DNA of 64,000 nt from Casuarina equisetifolia (lineage: Eukaryota > Streptophyta > Magnoliopsida > Fagales > Casuarinaceae): assembly GCA_028551475.1 (NCBI GenBank), contig CM052362.1, positions 19,512,021 through 19,576,020 on the forward strand, written 5' to 3'. A program made the position numbers and the translations under genes. Of the stretch, positions 63,345 through 64,000 are shown piece by piece. The notes beneath the pieces are model-generated. The model had not been told where the DNA came from and made no database searches. It saw only the letters and a list, made by a program, of their open reading frames with translations. Each line of letters begins with the position of its first letter. Position 1 is the stretch's first letter.

Positions 63345-63877
63345 CTAGCATCTGTCTGCTCTCCTGACTTTCAGTCTCTTCACGCTGTCCAAGAACATCC
63401 TGTTGGAGCCAAAATGAGAAACCATGTGAGGAAAACCAGAGTGTGAACGAGTAGGAAATGAGAGATAGGCATGTTCAGGCTGTGCTTACTCCCATGGCAC
63501 ATCTCCGACCATCATCCAGTCCCCTTCCTTGTCTTCGTAAGTCAGCACATGATATTTATCAGAATGAACTCGATGGGCACCGGAGCCTGTAAGTAAAAGA
63601 ATCCCACTTTCAAGAAACTGAAAGAAAAGAATCTGAGCAATCTATGTCGAAATCTCTCCTTTGGTACTTACATATTATGGTGGTCTTGAACATATGGGCG
63701 ATGGTTCTTATTAGACCCTCATAACCATCCTGCGCAAACAGGTTCAACTTTCTACCAATCGGAATGCCTTCCATGTAAATCTTGACAAACAAGGAGGGAT
63801 GATCATGGTTGTGTGATTTCCCTGAGTGAGTGCTCCTCAAGACTGATCCGATCGGCGGACAGTTTAATGGTTGCTGC
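63345..63877 (-). CDS. Non-canonical Aux/IAA protein, 3' exons (IAA20/30/31 type)
   Basis: The three last exons are visible: 63877-63672, 63586 to about 63487, and 63399-63345. The 5' exons lie at or beyond the window edge. They encode domain III ([38 protein letters not shown]) and domain IV ([40 protein letters not shown]), together a PB1 interaction fold. Aux/IAA proteins repress auxin response factors in the nucleus. Canonical members carry a GWPPV/I degron; here the aligned stretch reads [12 protein letters not shown], with Cys in place of Trp. That fits the IAA20/30/31 subgroup, which is poorly degraded by TIR1. Arabidopsis IAA31 (At3g17600) also adjoins BSH (At3g17590). The repression motif in domain I cannot be checked here. 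Confidence 0.9.
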
Positions 63878-64000
63878 CTGAAAAGTCAACATGGGCAGTT
63901 TGTAAAATGATCTTACAGCGAGATCAGAACATTAACGAGGAACTCGAAGAAGAAAATCTCAAGCTTTCTGCTAAAAACGTAAGAAAGACATGCATGCCAA

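Noticed and set aside
63900..63990. Possible further exon, either of the Aux/IAA gene (minus) or a coiled-coil exon (plus, LQRDQNINEELEEENLKLSA)
   Set aside because: Splice-like sites exist on both strands, but neither translation fits a family I know and the window ends here.

Overview
This is nuclear DNA from a flowering plant, probably a woody non-grass species. The genes have many short GT-AG introns in an AT-rich setting, and every recognised protein is a plant family. I recognise twelve protein-coding genes, one of them cut by the right edge. All coding models were assembled by hand from splice sites, reading phase and family knowledge, with no database search.

Layout. 1-4.0 kb: no supported gene. 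4.0-7.6 kb (+): CHUP1-like protein. 8.4-10.0 kb (+): DGAT3, a soluble iron-sulphur diacylglycerol acyltransferase. 10.7-20.5 kb (-): a 24-exon SMARCAL1/CHR18-type annealing helicase. 22.4-25.5 kb and 28.6-32.4 kb (+): two tandem vacuolar aspartic proteinases with a plant-specific saposin-like insert. 34.1-34.9 kb: a long inverted repeat with inward-facing TATA boxes. 35.2-37.4 kb (-): group IIb WRKY factor. 40.1-42.6 kb (-): guanosine deaminase. 43.2-44.1 kb (+): small predicted plastid membrane protein. 44.7-45.8 kb (-): peroxisomal DHNA-CoA thioesterase. 49.4 kb and 55.0 kb (+): two very small conserved plant proteins of unknown function. 56.9-62.4 kb (-): BSH, the SNF5 subunit of SWI/SNF, with a decayed Ty1/Copia fragment in intron 2. 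63.3 kb to the edge (-): a non-canonical Aux/IAA of the IAA20/30/31 type.

Gene order. From my memory of Arabidopsis loci, the CHUP1-like, DGAT3, CHR18, DHNAT1 and small-protein genes match the run At1g48280-At1g48330. The small protein, BSH and Aux/IAA match At3g17580-At3g17600. The aspartic proteinase next to WRKY matches At1g62290/At1g62300 and At4g04460/At4g04450. The window therefore seems to keep an ancestral order that Arabidopsis split after genome duplication. The genes are independent housekeeping and regulatory genes, not a pathway cluster.

The most noteworthy items are the inverted repeat, which may be a hairpin small-RNA locus; the Aux/IAA with Cys in place of the degron Trp; the first aspartic proteinase, with an altered flap and second active-site loop; a GC-AG intron and a PIP-like C-terminus in CHR18; and a duplicated 3' tail in the thioesterase gene. 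I found no rRNA, tRNA, CRISPR array or intact transposon.
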